64,000 nt of DNA from an uncultured Christensenella sp. (GTDB lineage: Bacteria; Bacillota; Clostridia; Christensenellales; Borkfalkiaceae): the NCBI GenBank assembly GCA_905203015.1, contig CAJKUC010000011.1, positions 14,757-78,756 of the forward strand. The letters are read 5' to 3'. Of this stretch, positions 32,987 through 41,570 are shown piece by piece. The notes beneath the pieces were generated by a model. The model worked only from the letters and a program-made list of their open reading frames with translations. It did no database searches and had not been told where the DNA came from. Made by a program: the position numbers and the translations under genes. How positions within the stretch are numbered: position 1 is the first letter of the stretch; each line of letters begins with the position of its first letter.

Positions 32987-33985
32987 TTATGCTGCCTGTT
33001 TTCGGCACGTTTCCACGATACGGCGGATAAACGCATAACTTTCGTAAATGCCGTATTCGTACTTTTCGCCGATTAAATCGAGTAGTACGAGTTGCATGTC
33101 TTTCGCCGTATAATTGCCGTCGGAATCCTGATAGGAAATCAAGTCTTTCAATCCCGGCATTTGCTGTTCGTCGGGGCAGAGGTTAATACTGAAATATCCC
33201 GTATATCCTTTCGTCTGATTGTTGCCGTAAGTAAGGTATACGGTGGTTTGTTCCAGCGCGATGATTCCTTCTTCGAGATAACCTTTCACCGCCAGATAGT
33301 TGTCGCGATAACTTTCGATTCTCGCCGTTTCGTCTTTTACGCCTTGCTCGATCTGCGCTTCTTTTTTATAACGTTTGTCTTTCTGGCTTTTTACTCTCGC
33401 GCGGAAATCGCTTTCCACCGTTTCCGCTCTGAGCGTATCGCCGTCCGCGATGTTTTCATAATAGCGGGATAAATAGGCTTCCGTTTTTGCGAAAAACGCT
33501 TCTTTCCCCGTACCTTCGCTTTCTTCCAGAACGGAAACGCCCGAATACAGGCGCATTAACAGATCCTGCAGGTACGTGGGGGTGTATTCGCTTCCTTCCT
33601 CGTCTTTATACGTTGCGCCCGTTTTTTCGGCTTTGGAAACGAAAGCGACGTTGCCTTCCTGCACCGACGTGCGCGCTTCTAAAAGCGTGTACGCATTTTC
33701 GCCCGCCGAAGCAAGATCGAGTACGTTGGTCTCGATTACGTCGTACGAAAAGCCTTTCGCCAGCCCCGTGCCCGATTTCGAGGTGACTCTCGACGAGAAT
33801 TTCGACGTGGGCGACGTGCCGCAATACGCGTATACCGTAAACGTCTGCGCGGGATTCAGCCGCGACGCGGCGGTGGTGAAAATCAGGCTCCATAAAAAGA
33901 TTCCCGCTACGATACAGGCGAGAATTTTTATCCAATCGTAAGAGAGCATCTGCCCGATACGTTTTTTGGTGATTCTTGCGTCCAT
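32987..33985 (-). CDS. Uncharacterised membrane-anchored protein
   Basis: 332 aa, not recognised. One TM near the N-terminus (WIKILACIVAGIFLWSLIFTTAA) after a short basic cytoplasmic stretch, then about 290 residues outside. The outer part is mixed alpha/beta with a coiled-coil-prone Lys/Glu segment (SQKDKRYKKEAQIEQGVKDE) and a closing region GYFSINLCPDEQQMPGLKDL. No catalytic motif seen. GAGGG ribosome site. Sits in the greA-lysS-tmk row, all minus strand, with 84 bases to the lysS stop. Could be a conserved lineage-specific envelope protein. Confidence 0.7.
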   Translation of the reverse strand: MDARITKKRIGQMLSYDWIKILACIVAGIFLWSLIFTTAASRLNPAQTFTVYAYCGTSPTSKFSSRVTSKSGTGLAKGFSYDVIETNVLDLASAGENAYTLLEARTSVQEGNVAFVSKAEKTGATYKDEEGSEYTPTYLQDLLMRLYSGVSVLEESEGTGKEAFFAKTEAYLSRYYENIADGDTLRAETVESDFRARVKSQKDKRYKKEAQIEQGVKDETARIESYRDNYLAVKGYLEEGIIALEQTTVYLTYGNNQTKGYTGYFSINLCPDEQQMPGLKDLISYQDSDGNYTAKDMQLVLLDLIGEKYEYGIYESYAFIRRIVETCRKQAA

Positions 33986-34069
33986 AGTTTTCCCTCTCTG
34001 CGTTGATGACCCCCTGTTTTTGCGCGCGCAGGGCGCGCTTTTCCGGGGCGGGTGATAAAGCGAAAAAGA

Positions 34070-35602
34070 TTATTTCTTCGGTTTCATCGTGGGGAACAAA
34101 ATCACGTCTCGGATCGTGGGCGAATCGGTTAAGAGCATGATCAGACGATCCACGCCCATCCCAAGGCCGCCCGTGGGGGGCATGCCGTATTCGAGAGCGT
34201 TGATGAAGTCTTCGTCCACCTGCGCGGAATTGTTGCCCGCTTTGCGTTTTTCGTCCACCTGCTTCTGCATGCGTTTCAATTGATCGATCGGATCGTTGAG
34301 TTCGGAAAACGCGTTGCCGTATTCGTGCCCGCAGATGAAATACTCGAATCTTTCCGTAAACGCGGGGTTCGTCGCCTTGCGTTTGGCAAGGGGAGAATTT
34401 TCCACGGGATAATCGTAGATGATCGTGGGCTGAATGAGATTTTCTTCCACGAATGCGTCGAAAAGATCGATCAGCACGTAGCCTTTCGTGGATTCTTCGC
34501 CGTGCGTAAGTTCCACGCCTTTCGCTTTCGCCGCTTCGCGCGCTTCTTTGTCCGTTTTCCAGTCGTCGTATTTAAGGCCGGAGTGTTTTTCCACGGCTTC
34601 CGCCATCGTCATTCTCGTCCACTGCCCCATATGAATCGTCGTGCCCTGATAGGTGATGTCCAAAGTGCCGCATACTTTTTCGGTCACCGTTTTGTAAAGA
34701 TCTTCGATCAGATCCATCATACCCTTATAATCGGTGTATGCCTGGTACATTTCGATCGTGGTGAATTCGGGATTGTGGAAAGCGTCCATGCCTTCGTTGC
34801 GGAAAATTCTTCCCACTTCGTACACTCTGTCCATGCCGCCTACGATCAGACGTTTTAAGAAGAGTTCCGTTTCGATACGCATATACATATCGATGTTCAG
34901 CGCGTTGTGGTGCGTTTTGAAAGGGCGGGCGTCCGCGCCGATTTCAAGCGGCAGAAGAACGGGGGTATCCACTTCGAGATATCCCTTGGAATCGAGATAG
35001 GCGCGCAGTTCCTTTAAGATACGCGAACGCTGCACGAACGTCTTTTTCACATCCTCGTTCATGATAAGATCGAGGTGGCGCAGGCGATATTTCATATCTT
35101 TATCCTGCAGACCGTTGTACTTTTCGGGCAACGGAAGAAGGGATTTCGTAAGGAGAACGAGTTCCGTAACGTGCACCGTCACTTCGCCCGTCTGCGTTTT
35201 GAAAACGAAACCCTTAAAGCCGAAAATATCGCCGATATCGTAATCTTTTTTGTACGAGAGATAATTCTCTTCGCCGATATCCTGACGGGTGACGTAAATC
35301 TGGATCGAACCGCTTTTATCCGCGATGTGCGAGAAAGAGGCCTTGCCCATGATACGGCGCGACATCATACGCCCCGCCATCGTTACGGTTTTGCCTTCGT
35401 ACGCCTCGAAATTCGCTTTGATCGTCGCGCTGTCCGCGTCTACGGGGTATTTCACCTGCTCGTAAGGGTTCTTTCCTTCGGATTGCAGTTTCGCGAGTTT
35501 TTCTCTGCGGATTTTCGCCTGTTCGATGAGAGTTTCTTCCGTATTCGCCGCGTTCGTTTCTGCGGGTGCGGCGGCTTGTCCGTTCTTCTTGTTTTCTTCC
35601 AT
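34070..35602 (-). CDS. lysS: Lysyl-tRNA synthetase, class II
   Basis: 510 aa. N-terminal OB-fold anticodon-binding domain (VTMAGRMMSRRIMGKASFSHIAD), then the class II core: motif 2 FRNEGMDAFHNPEFTTIEMYQAY, and motif 3 GLGMGVDRLIMLLTDSPTIRDV. A charged/Ala-rich first 25 residues precede the usual start, as in many clostridial LysS. GGAGG precedes ATG. Forty bases after greA, the common greA-lysS pairing, so both probably share the promoter at 36,309-36,337. Confidence 0.97.
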   Translation of the reverse strand: MEENKKNGQAAAPAETNAANTEETLIEQAKIRREKLAKLQSEGKNPYEQVKYPVDADSATIKANFEAYEGKTVTMAGRMMSRRIMGKASFSHIADKSGSIQIYVTRQDIGEENYLSYKKDYDIGDIFGFKGFVFKTQTGEVTVHVTELVLLTKSLLPLPEKYNGLQDKDMKYRLRHLDLIMNEDVKKTFVQRSRILKELRAYLDSKGYLEVDTPVLLPLEIGADARPFKTHHNALNIDMYMRIETELFLKRLIVGGMDRVYEVGRIFRNEGMDAFHNPEFTTIEMYQAYTDYKGMMDLIEDLYKTVTEKVCGTLDITYQGTTIHMGQWTRMTMAEAVEKHSGLKYDDWKTDKEAREAAKAKGVELTHGEESTKGYVLIDLFDAFVEENLIQPTIIYDYPVENSPLAKRKATNPAFTERFEYFICGHEYGNAFSELNDPIDQLKRMQKQVDEKRKAGNNSAQVDEDFINALEYGMPPTGGLGMGVDRLIMLLTDSPTIRDVILFPTMKPKK

Positions 35603-35641
35603 TGTTCGGCCCCTCCGTCTTGGAATTTTAGTTTTGCCGGA

Positions 35642-36124
35642 TTAGTTCTTGGCGAGCGTGATCTCTTTCACTACAAGCACGTACGATTCCGCGTTTTCGG
35701 GACGTACGGTGACGTGGTCTCCCACTTTCGCGCCGATTAACGCCGCGCCCACGGGGGAGACGTTGGAGATTTTGTTTTCGAGAATGTTCGCTTCCGTCGT
35801 GCCCGTGATCTCGTACGTTCCTTCTTCGTCGAGATCGGGATCGTACACTTTCACGACGTTGCCGATATTCACTTTGCTGGTATCGTTGCTCTCCGCGATG
35901 ATTTCCGCGTTTTTAATCTTATAATCCAGTTCCTCGATCGCCATCTCGTTATTGGATTGTTCCGTTCTCGCCGCGTCGTATTCGGCGTTTTCGGAAAGAT
36001 CGCCGTGACTGCGCGCTTCCGCGATGCGAGCCACGATCTCCTTTCTTTTTGTTCCCTGCAAGTATTTGAGCAACTTGACAGCCTCTTCGTAACCCTTCTG
36101 CGTCATCTGAAATTTTTCAGCCAT
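35642..36124 (-). CDS. greA: Transcription elongation factor GreA
   Basis: 160 aa; rescues backtracked RNA polymerase by stimulating transcript cleavage. N-terminal coiled coil with MTQKGYEEAVKLLKYL, LSENAEYDAARTEQ at the tip (acidic residues), and C-terminal FKBP-like domain with VSPVGAALIGAKVGDHVTV. Excellent GGAGGT start site. The leader of about 180 bases between promoter and start carries a terminator-like hairpin, so expression may be attenuated. Followed by lysS. Confidence 0.96.
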   Translation of the reverse strand: MAEKFQMTQKGYEEAVKLLKYLQGTKRKEIVARIAEARSHGDLSENAEYDAARTEQSNNEMAIEELDYKIKNAEIIAESNDTSKVNIGNVVKVYDPDLDEEGTYEITGTTEANILENKISNVSPVGAALIGAKVGDHVTVRPENAESYVLVVKEITLAKN

Positions 36125-36204
36125 ACCGATTTACCTCCGTTTCTTTCCTGCTTATCTCTTTGATATTTATATTGTATTCCGCGTTTTTTCTTGCGGTGCG
36201 GTAG

Positions 36205-36232
36205 CAAAAAAACCGCTCTTTTTCAAAGAACG
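36205..36232 (-). terminator. Terminator-like hairpin in the greA leader
   Basis: Minus-strand RNA: stem CGTTCTT / AAGAGCG (one G-U pair), loop of five, then GG and seven U (36,206-36,212). It lies after the promoter and before the greA start, a position for attenuation or for making a short leader RNA. A second imperfect hairpin (CCGTG...CACGG) lies just upstream at about 36,254-36,293. Confidence 0.6.
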
Positions 36233-36308
36233 CAAAAATACAACCGTGACGCTGCGCTTTCGCTTTCGCGGTATTTCGCAGGCCACGGCTCTTATTCGAT
36301 TTGCAAGT

Positions 36309-36337
36309 ATTATACCCCGTTTTTTCGCTTTTGTCAA
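36309..36337 (-). promoter_or_regulatory. Consensus promoter of greA-lysS
   Basis: Minus strand TTGACA (36,332-36,337), exact 17-bp spacer, TATAAT (36,309-36,314): a perfect sigma-A promoter, followed by the hairpin-containing greA leader. Confidence 0.9.
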
Positions 36338-36355
36338 CGAAAAGGCGGCGTTTTA

Positions 36356-36610
36356 CTAAAAAATATTTTCCAGAACGAGTTTGTCGTAAGGGAAACTTTC
36401 CACGAAATCGCGTGGAAGAAAATTCACGTGATTGAATTTCGCGAAATTGAAGATATGCGTTTTCAAAAGTACGGGTGTGGGCACGTCGAGCGTGGCGCAG
36501 ATTTCGGAAAGATAGGTGAAAAATTGCGAATACACCACTTTTCCTTCCTTTTCGTATACGAATTGTTTGCGGATTTTTCCGCCTTTTATCGCCTTTGCCC
36601 AGATTCGCAT
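36356..36610 (-). CDS. Small conserved protein of unknown function
   Basis: 84 aa: opens MRIWAKAIKGGKIRKQFVY, contains FFTYLSEICATLDVPTPVLL and ends FPYDKLVLENIF. This resembles a short, widespread firmicute protein with the same 'MRIWAK...' start and '...LP.DFVE.FPYD.L' end; no function is known to me. An AAGGAG site eight bases ahead of ATG supports translation. Downstream of the threonine aldolase gene by 96 bases, same strand. It ends about 20 bases upstream of the greA promoter -35. Confidence 0.75.
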   Translation of the reverse strand: MRIWAKAIKGGKIRKQFVYEKEGKVVYSQFFTYLSEICATLDVPTPVLLKTHIFNFAKFNHVNFLPRDFVESFPYDKLVLENIF

Positions 36611-36705
36611 CGCTTTCGCTTTTCTCCTTTTATCGTCTTTCCGTATCCTCGCGCCGTCGTTTTCGTCGTCCGGCGCGGATATACGGCATGCTTTTTAAAT
36701 TGCGT

Positions 36706-37734
36706 TCAGAATAACGCGATCAGATCGTTTACGTCTTTGTCCGTGGTAGACCAGTCCGTTACGAAGCGCACCACGATATCGCCGTCCGGAAGGATCTGAA
36801 AACGGTTTACGCGCATGTGTTTTTCCCATTCGGCACATTTTGCTTCCGATACTTTTACGAATTGCTGATTCGTGGGGGATTCGAGATAGAGGGTATAGCC
36901 TTTCTCTTTCAGCGCCCGCGCGATTTTCAGCGCTTTTTCGTCGGCTTCTTTCCCGATTTTATAAAATAAACCGTCTGTGAAGAGCGCGTCGAACTGTACG
37001 CCGAGCACCCTGCCTTTGGCAAGCAACGCGCCGCGCCGTTTGATCGAGGTGAGAAACCCGCGGGGCTTTTTCACGCCGCAGAACACCAGCGCTTCCCCGA
37101 CGAGCGTACCCGTTTTCGTGCCGCCGATACAGAACGCGTCGCAAAGGGAGGCAAGGTCTTTCATCGTAATATCCGTTCCGGCCGCGCCGACGCCGTAGCC
37201 GAGGCGCGCGCCGTCTACGTATAAAAGCAGCGAATATTCTTTGCAGATTTTATAGATGGCGGAAAGTTCTTCTTTCGTGTAGAGCGTGCCGTATTCCGTG
37301 GGGTGCGTGACGTACACCATTCCGGGCTGTACGCAGTGATCGGAAATCTGTTCGGCGTAGAAATTTCCGAGATAGGTTTTCAGAACGTCTGCGGAAATTT
37401 TGCCCTCTTTTTGCGGCAGTTCCAGCACTTTATGCCCCGTGGCTTCGATCGCGCCCGCTTCGTGTACGGCGATGTGCCCCGTGTTCGCGGAAATCACTCC
37501 TTCGTACGGGCGGAGCAATACGTCGATCGCCACCTGATTCGTCTGCGTGCCGCCTACGAAAAATTCCACGTCCGCTTCTTTTTTGCCGATTTCCGCGCGG
37601 ATTTTTTCCCGCGCCATGGCGCAGTAATCATCCGATCCGTAGCCTCGTTGCTGCGTTTCGTTGCTCTCGACCAGGGCTTTTAAAATAAGCGGATGCGCGC
37701 CTTCGGAATAATCGTTTTCAAATGAGTGTATCAA
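36706..37734 (-). CDS. Low-specificity L-threonine aldolase / beta-eliminating lyase
   Basis: 342-aa PLP enzyme splitting threonine or allo-threonine into glycine and acetaldehyde. Landmarks: FENDYSEGAHPLILKAL, FFVGGTQTNQVAIDVLL (cofactor phosphate), GHIAVHEAGAIEATGHKV (His stacked on PLP), YVDGARLGYGV (Asp) and the Schiff-base lysine in CIGGTKTGTLVGEALVF. The start codon is TTG at 37,732-37,734, supported by AAGGAG eight bases before it; no ATG fits the family. Own promoter at 37,812-37,841. Confidence 0.9.
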   Translation of the reverse strand: MIHSFENDYSEGAHPLILKALVESNETQQRGYGSDDYCAMAREKIRAEIGKKEADVEFFVGGTQTNQVAIDVLLRPYEGVISANTGHIAVHEAGAIEATGHKVLELPQKEGKISADVLKTYLGNFYAEQISDHCVQPGMVYVTHPTEYGTLYTKEELSAIYKICKEYSLLLYVDGARLGYGVGAAGTDITMKDLASLCDAFCIGGTKTGTLVGEALVFCGVKKPRGFLTSIKRRGALLAKGRVLGVQFDALFTDGLFYKIGKEADEKALKIARALKEKGYTLYLESPTNQQFVKVSEAKCAEWEKHMRVNRFQILPDGDIVVRFVTDWSTTDKDVNDLIALF

Positions 37735-37811
37735 GAATCTTTCTCCTTCGTGCGATTTTTGCCCGCACGTGAAAAACGCGCGCGTTTTCGGTAGTTGCAG
37801 TAATTTTGATC

Positions 37812-37841
37812 ATTATACTACGAAACGCGCGTTTTTGTCAA
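37812..37841 (-). promoter_or_regulatory. Promoter of the threonine aldolase gene
   Basis: Minus strand TTGACA (37,836-37,841), 18-bp spacer, TATAAT (37,812-37,817). The spacer contains a GCGCGT segment repeated in inverted form at about 37,784-37,792. Confidence 0.8.
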
Positions 37842-37909
37842 TCGCATTTCCGGGAGTTTCACAAAAAATAAAAAGCCGTTTTTTAGGCAATTTGTCCACG
37901 TGCGTTCGC

Positions 37910-37938
37910 TTGCCTTTCTCTGCCGTTTTTAGTATAAT
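37910..37938 (+). promoter_or_regulatory. Promoter of the DUF1846 gene
   Basis: TTGCCT (37,910-37,915), 17-bp spacer, TATAAT (37,933-37,938), about 78 bases before the start codon; the -10 lies between CCGTTTTT and AAAAACGG arms. Confidence 0.65.
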
Positions 37939-38015
37939 AAAAAACGGCGACGGGCAAAAGAACCCGAAAATCGCAGAAAACGAAAATATACATACGGAAA
38001 GGCAAAGAGGAGTTT

Positions 38016-39503
38016 ATGAACAAAATCGGATTCGACAACGAAAAATATCTGTCTATGCAATCGGAACACATACGCGAACGCGTAGATAAATTCGGCGATA
38101 AATTATATCTCGAATTCGGGGGAAAACTCTTCGACGATTACCACGCTTCCCGCGTGCTTCCGGGGTTTGCGCCCGATTCCAAATTGCAGATGCTTCTGAA
38201 AATGAAAGACGAAGCGGAAATCGTGATCGTGATCAATTCCGACGCGATCGAACAATGCAAAATGCGCGGGGATCTCGGCATCACCTACGATATGGACGTA
38301 TTGCGCCTGATCGACGCGTTCCGCGAAGTGGGATTGTACGTGGGCAGCGTTTGTCTTACGCAGTTTGCCGATCAGAAACTGGCAAAAAAATTCGAGCGCA
38401 CGCTGAAAAAACTCGATATAAAAACATATCGTCATTATCCGATCGCGGGATACCCTTACGACGTGGACGGTATCGTTTCGGAAACTGGGCTGGGCAAAAA
38501 CGATTATATCGAAACGTCGCGCAGACTTGTGGTCGTCACCGCGCCGGGCCCCGGAAGCGGTAAAATGGCAACGTGCATTTCCCAGTTGTATCACGACAAC
38601 AAGCGCGGCGTAAAATCGGGTTACGCGAAATTCGAGACGTTTCCCATCTGGAATCTGCCTTTGAAGCACCTTGTAAACGTGGCGTACGAGGCTGCCACCG
38701 CCGATCTGAACGACGTGAACATGATCGATCCATACCACCTCGAAGCGTACGGCGTAAGCACCGTGAATTATAATCGCGACGTGGAAATTTTCCCCGTTTT
38801 GAATCGCCTGTTTCAGAAGATTTACGGCGAAGAAATTTACAAATCCCCTACGGACATGGGCGTGAATATGGCGGGTAATTGCATTGTGGACGACGCGGTG
38901 TGCGCCGAGGCTTCGAGGCAGGAAATCGTGCGCCGCTATTTCGCCGCGCTCGTCGATCGCAGGAACGATAAAACGAGCGACGCCGTGGTGGGAAAACTGG
39001 AATTTCTGATGCAGCAGAACGAAATTTCCGTGTCGATCAGAAAAGTGGTGGCTGCGGCGCGGGAAAAAGAAGAAAAAACGGGCGGCCCCGCCTGTGCGAT
39101 CGAACTCAACGACGGCACGATCGTTACGGGAAAAACTTCGCGGCTCCTCGGCGCGGTGAGCGCGATGCTTCTGAACGCGCTGAAAACGCTTGCCGGAATC
39201 GACGATAAAGTGATGCTTTTGTTGCCGAGCCTGATCGAACCGATTCAGCGGCTGAAAACCGTGCACCTCGGCGGGCATAATCCGAGGCTGCATTCCGACG
39301 AAATTCTGATCGCCCTTTCCATTTCCGCCGTGACGAATCCCGTTGCCGCGCTCGCCATGGAATCGCTTTCAAAACTGAAAGGAACGGAATGTCATTCCAC
39401 CGTGATTTTATCGCAGGTGGACGTGAACGTGCTGAAAAAACTCGGCGTGAATTACACGGCGGATCCGATCTATCAGACGAAAAAATTATATCATGCCAAA
39501 TAA
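38016..39503 (+). CDS. DUF1846 family protein
   Basis: 495-aa cytosolic protein of a family common in Clostridia and lactobacilli. Family-like stretches: IGFDNEKYLSMQSEHIRER at the start, YLEFGGKLFDDYHASRVLPGF, VTAPGPGSGKMATCISQLYHD (a glycine-rich loop that may bind a phosphate) and GVNMAGNCIVDD. Structures exist for the family, but the reaction is not established; a nucleotide- or phosphate-related enzyme is only a guess. AGAGGAG ribosome site. Followed by a terminator and then degV. Confidence 0.88.
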   Translation: MNKIGFDNEKYLSMQSEHIRERVDKFGDKLYLEFGGKLFDDYHASRVLPGFAPDSKLQMLLKMKDEAEIVIVINSDAIEQCKMRGDLGITYDMDVLRLIDAFREVGLYVGSVCLTQFADQKLAKKFERTLKKLDIKTYRHYPIAGYPYDVDGIVSETGLGKNDYIETSRRLVVVTAPGPGSGKMATCISQLYHDNKRGVKSGYAKFETFPIWNLPLKHLVNVAYEAATADLNDVNMIDPYHLEAYGVSTVNYNRDVEIFPVLNRLFQKIYGEEIYKSPTDMGVNMAGNCIVDDAVCAEASRQEIVRRYFAALVDRRNDKTSDAVVGKLEFLMQQNEISVSIRKVVAAAREKEEKTGGPACAIELNDGTIVTGKTSRLLGAVSAMLLNALKTLAGIDDKVMLLLPSLIEPIQRLKTVHLGGHNPRLHSDEILIALSISAVTNPVAALAMESLSKLKGTECHSTVILSQVDVNVLKKLGVNYTADPIYQTKKLYHAK

Positions 39504-39525
39504 AAACGAATAAATTCCGAAACGT

Positions 39526-39566
39526 TGCGGGCGTTCTGCTGTTTTGCGGGGATGCCCGCATTTTTT
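39526..39566 (+). terminator. Terminator after the DUF1846 gene
   Basis: Stem TGCGGGC / GCCCGCA with a 21-base loop, then six T; 23 bases past the stop codon. Confidence 0.7.
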
Positions 39567-39605
39567 GCGCCTTACGGCAAAATCGGCGAAAATCGCGAAA
39601 AAACG

Positions 39606-39634
39606 TTGACAAAGAGAAATGGGTTTGCTATAAT
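39606..39634 (+). promoter_or_regulatory. Consensus promoter of degV
   Basis: TTGACA (39,606-39,611), exact 17-bp spacer, TATAAT (39,629-39,634): perfect sigma-A promoter 65 bases before the degV start. Confidence 0.92.
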
Positions 39635-39698
39635 TGTAATTGTTTTCTATGACAAATTTCGGGAAACATTCTTATTTTTATTATTTTCGAGGACATTG

Positions 39699-40574
39699 AT
39701 GAACGATTACGAAATACTTGCGGACGCGTCTGCGGATCTCGATCCGTCGCTGATTTCTACGGGCGAAATAGGCATTATCCCCATGCGCTATATGCTGGGA
39801 GACGAGGAAAAAACGTGCTACGGAACGGAGACGGACGAGGAAAAACGGGCGTTTTATCAGGCGGAGCGGCGCGGCGAAGCCGTGAAAAGCACACAGATCA
39901 ACCCGGAGACATATCGCGAAATTTTCGAGCCGAAGGCAAAAGAAGGCAGAAATATTTTGTATATCAGCCTTTCGGGCGGACTTTCGCAGACGTACGCTTC
40001 TTCCGTGTTGGAGGCAAAAGAACTTTGCGAAAAATATCCGCAAACGAAAATCGTATGCGTGGATTCCGTCGCCGCCACCGTAGGTATGGGGCTTCTGGCG
40101 GAACTGGCTGCGGAAAATAAGAGAAACGGCATGACGCTGGAAGAAAATGTCGCCGTGCTCGAACGGGAAAAATATAACGTCTGCCATTGGTTTACGGTGA
40201 ACGATCTCGATTTCTTAAAGAAAGGCGGCAGAATACCGCCAAGCCTCGCAACGATCGGGAAAATGCTGCATATCAAGCCGATCATGCGGATCGACGAAGA
40301 CGGAAAACTGGGCAGTTTCAATAAAAAAATCGGATTGAAATTCGCGCTGAACGAATTGATCCGCCTCTATGATACCCATTCCGAAAAGAAAGACGGTGAA
40401 AAAATACGTATCGTGCACTGCGATTGCCTTGCGTTTGCGGAAACGGTGGAAAAAGCGATTTTAAAAATCAATTCTACGGCGAAAATCGAAAAAGTGCTTA
40501 TGTCCCCGATCATCGGCATACACGTGGGATACGACGTGCTCGGCGTGGTGCATTTCGGCAACAGAAAGGCGTAA
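39699..40574 (+). CDS. DegV family fatty-acid-binding protein
   Basis: 291 aa. DegV fold: DYEILADASADLDPSL at the start, KSTQINPETYREIFEP (lipid-contact loop), ISLSGGLSQTYASSVLEA and VDSVAATVGMGLLAELAAE, KKGGRIPPSLATIGKMLHIKPI. Known members (FakB) hold a fatty acid so FakA can phosphorylate it for phospholipid synthesis; FakA is not in the window. The start at 39,699 has CGAGGA just ahead and agrees with the promoter; the longer open frame would start before it. Confidence 0.92.
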   Translation: MNDYEILADASADLDPSLISTGEIGIIPMRYMLGDEEKTCYGTETDEEKRAFYQAERRGEAVKSTQINPETYREIFEPKAKEGRNILYISLSGGLSQTYASSVLEAKELCEKYPQTKIVCVDSVAATVGMGLLAELAAENKRNGMTLEENVAVLEREKYNVCHWFTVNDLDFLKKGGRIPPSLATIGKMLHIKPIMRIDEDGKLGSFNKKIGLKFALNELIRLYDTHSEKKDGEKIRIVHCDCLAFAETVEKAILKINSTAKIEKVLMSPIIGIHVGYDVLGVVHFGNRKA

Positions 40575-40595
40575 CGACGGCCGGAAAAGAACATT

Positions 40596-41159
40596 GTGGA
40601 GAAGGGCGATTATAAAATTATGGATAGTCGGAAGAACAAGAAAAAAATTATACGGGAACTGCTGCATGAATCGGATAAAGAACTGACGGACGACGAATTG
40701 CTTGCCGAAATTCTCGATACGAGCGTTGTGGAAAATTCGGAAAAAAACGAAAAGTTATCGTTCGGGCAAAAAGCGGCGGACGCTGTCGCGCGGTTTGCGG
40801 GAAGTTGGGCTTTTATTTTCAGTTTCGTTGCCGTAATGATTATCTGGATGGTAGCGAATATTATTTTGGCGACGAATGCGTTTGACGCCTATCCGTTTAT
40901 TTTGCTGAATCTCGTGCTTTCGTGCATAGCGGCCGTTCAGGCGCCGCTGATTATGATGAGCCAGAACAGGCAGGAGGCGAAAGACAGAAAACGCGCCGAA
41001 AACGATTATCGTGTGAATCTGAAAAGCGAGTTTGTGATCGACGCTTTGTATGCGAAACTGGAAAAAACGGAAGAAACGCAGAAAAAAATACTGAAACTGC
41101 TGGAAGAAATGACGGCGGAAAATGTACACGAAAAAAACAATACCGCGGGCGAAAAATAA
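40596..41159 (+). CDS. DUF1003 membrane protein
   Basis: 187 aa counted from GTG at 40,596; an ATG at 40,620 (MDSRKNKKK) is an equally likely start. Two TM helices (FAGSWAFIFSFVAVMIIWMVANIIL and FILLNLVLSCIAAVQAPLIMM, each described by its core) are followed by QNRQEAKDRKRAENDYRVNLKSE and a C-terminal coiled coil (KLEKTEETQKKILKLLEEM). This matches DUF1003, a family of unknown role. It follows degV by 21 bases and ends with a terminator at 41,188. Confidence 0.85.
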   Translation: MEKGDYKIMDSRKNKKKIIRELLHESDKELTDDELLAEILDTSVVENSEKNEKLSFGQKAADAVARFAGSWAFIFSFVAVMIIWMVANIILATNAFDAYPFILLNLVLSCIAAVQAPLIMMSQNRQEAKDRKRAENDYRVNLKSEFVIDALYAKLEKTEETQKKILKLLEEMTAENVHEKNNTAGEK

Positions 41160-41187
41160 CGCAGGCGGTAAATAAAGCAATTCTTTT

Positions 41188-41218
41188 AAACAGGCTTCGT
41201 TACGGAGTCTGTTTTTTT
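41188..41218 (+). terminator. Terminator after the DUF1003 gene
   Basis: Stem AAACAGGCTT / GAGTCTGTTT (two wobble pairs), 10-base loop, run of seven T. Confidence 0.8.
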
Positions 41219-41292
41219 ATAAATTTTACGTTTATTTTACGATAAAATTACAAAAATACGCTATCGAAATCAAATAAATAGCGTTATAATTA

Positions 41293-41439
41293 TTGATATA
41301 CGAACTTGTGGTGGACAGGCAAACGGGAGTAACGTATCTGATTATCCGCAACACTTTCGGCTCGGGGATCACCCCTCTTCTTTCTGCCGACGGCAAACCC
41401 GTGATTACCGATCTGAAAAATATGCCCGGAATCGGATGA
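41293..41439 (+). pseudogene. DUF6440-like small protein, probably N-terminally truncated
   Basis: An open frame from TTG (41,293) to TGA (41,437-41,439) encodes 48 residues containing ELVVDRQTGVTYLIIRN and GSGITPLLSADGKPVITD. This is the core of the DUF6440 family, short proteins usually beginning with another 10-20 residues before the 'VVD..TGV.YL' segment. Here a TAA stops the frame immediately upstream, and there is no ribosome site, so it looks like a remnant, though a short TTG-started gene is possible. It lies in the 410-base space between the DUF1003 and MATE genes. Confidence 0.5.
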
Positions 41440-41510
41440 GCGAAAATTTGGAAAAAAAGCCGGAAGTATGGCGAGAAGAAGAATTTTTTTGAAAAAGCCC
41501 CGTTAAAAAA

Positions 41511-41539
41511 TTGCTTTTTCGCCGCGAACGCCGTATAAT
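41511..41539 (+). promoter_or_regulatory. Promoter of the MATE exporter gene
   Basis: TTGCTT (41,511-41,516), 17-bp spacer, TATAAT (41,534-41,539), 32 bases before the start codon. Confidence 0.65.
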
Positions 41540-41570
41540 ATACCCGATTTTTGAAAAAGAGGTTTTTTCT

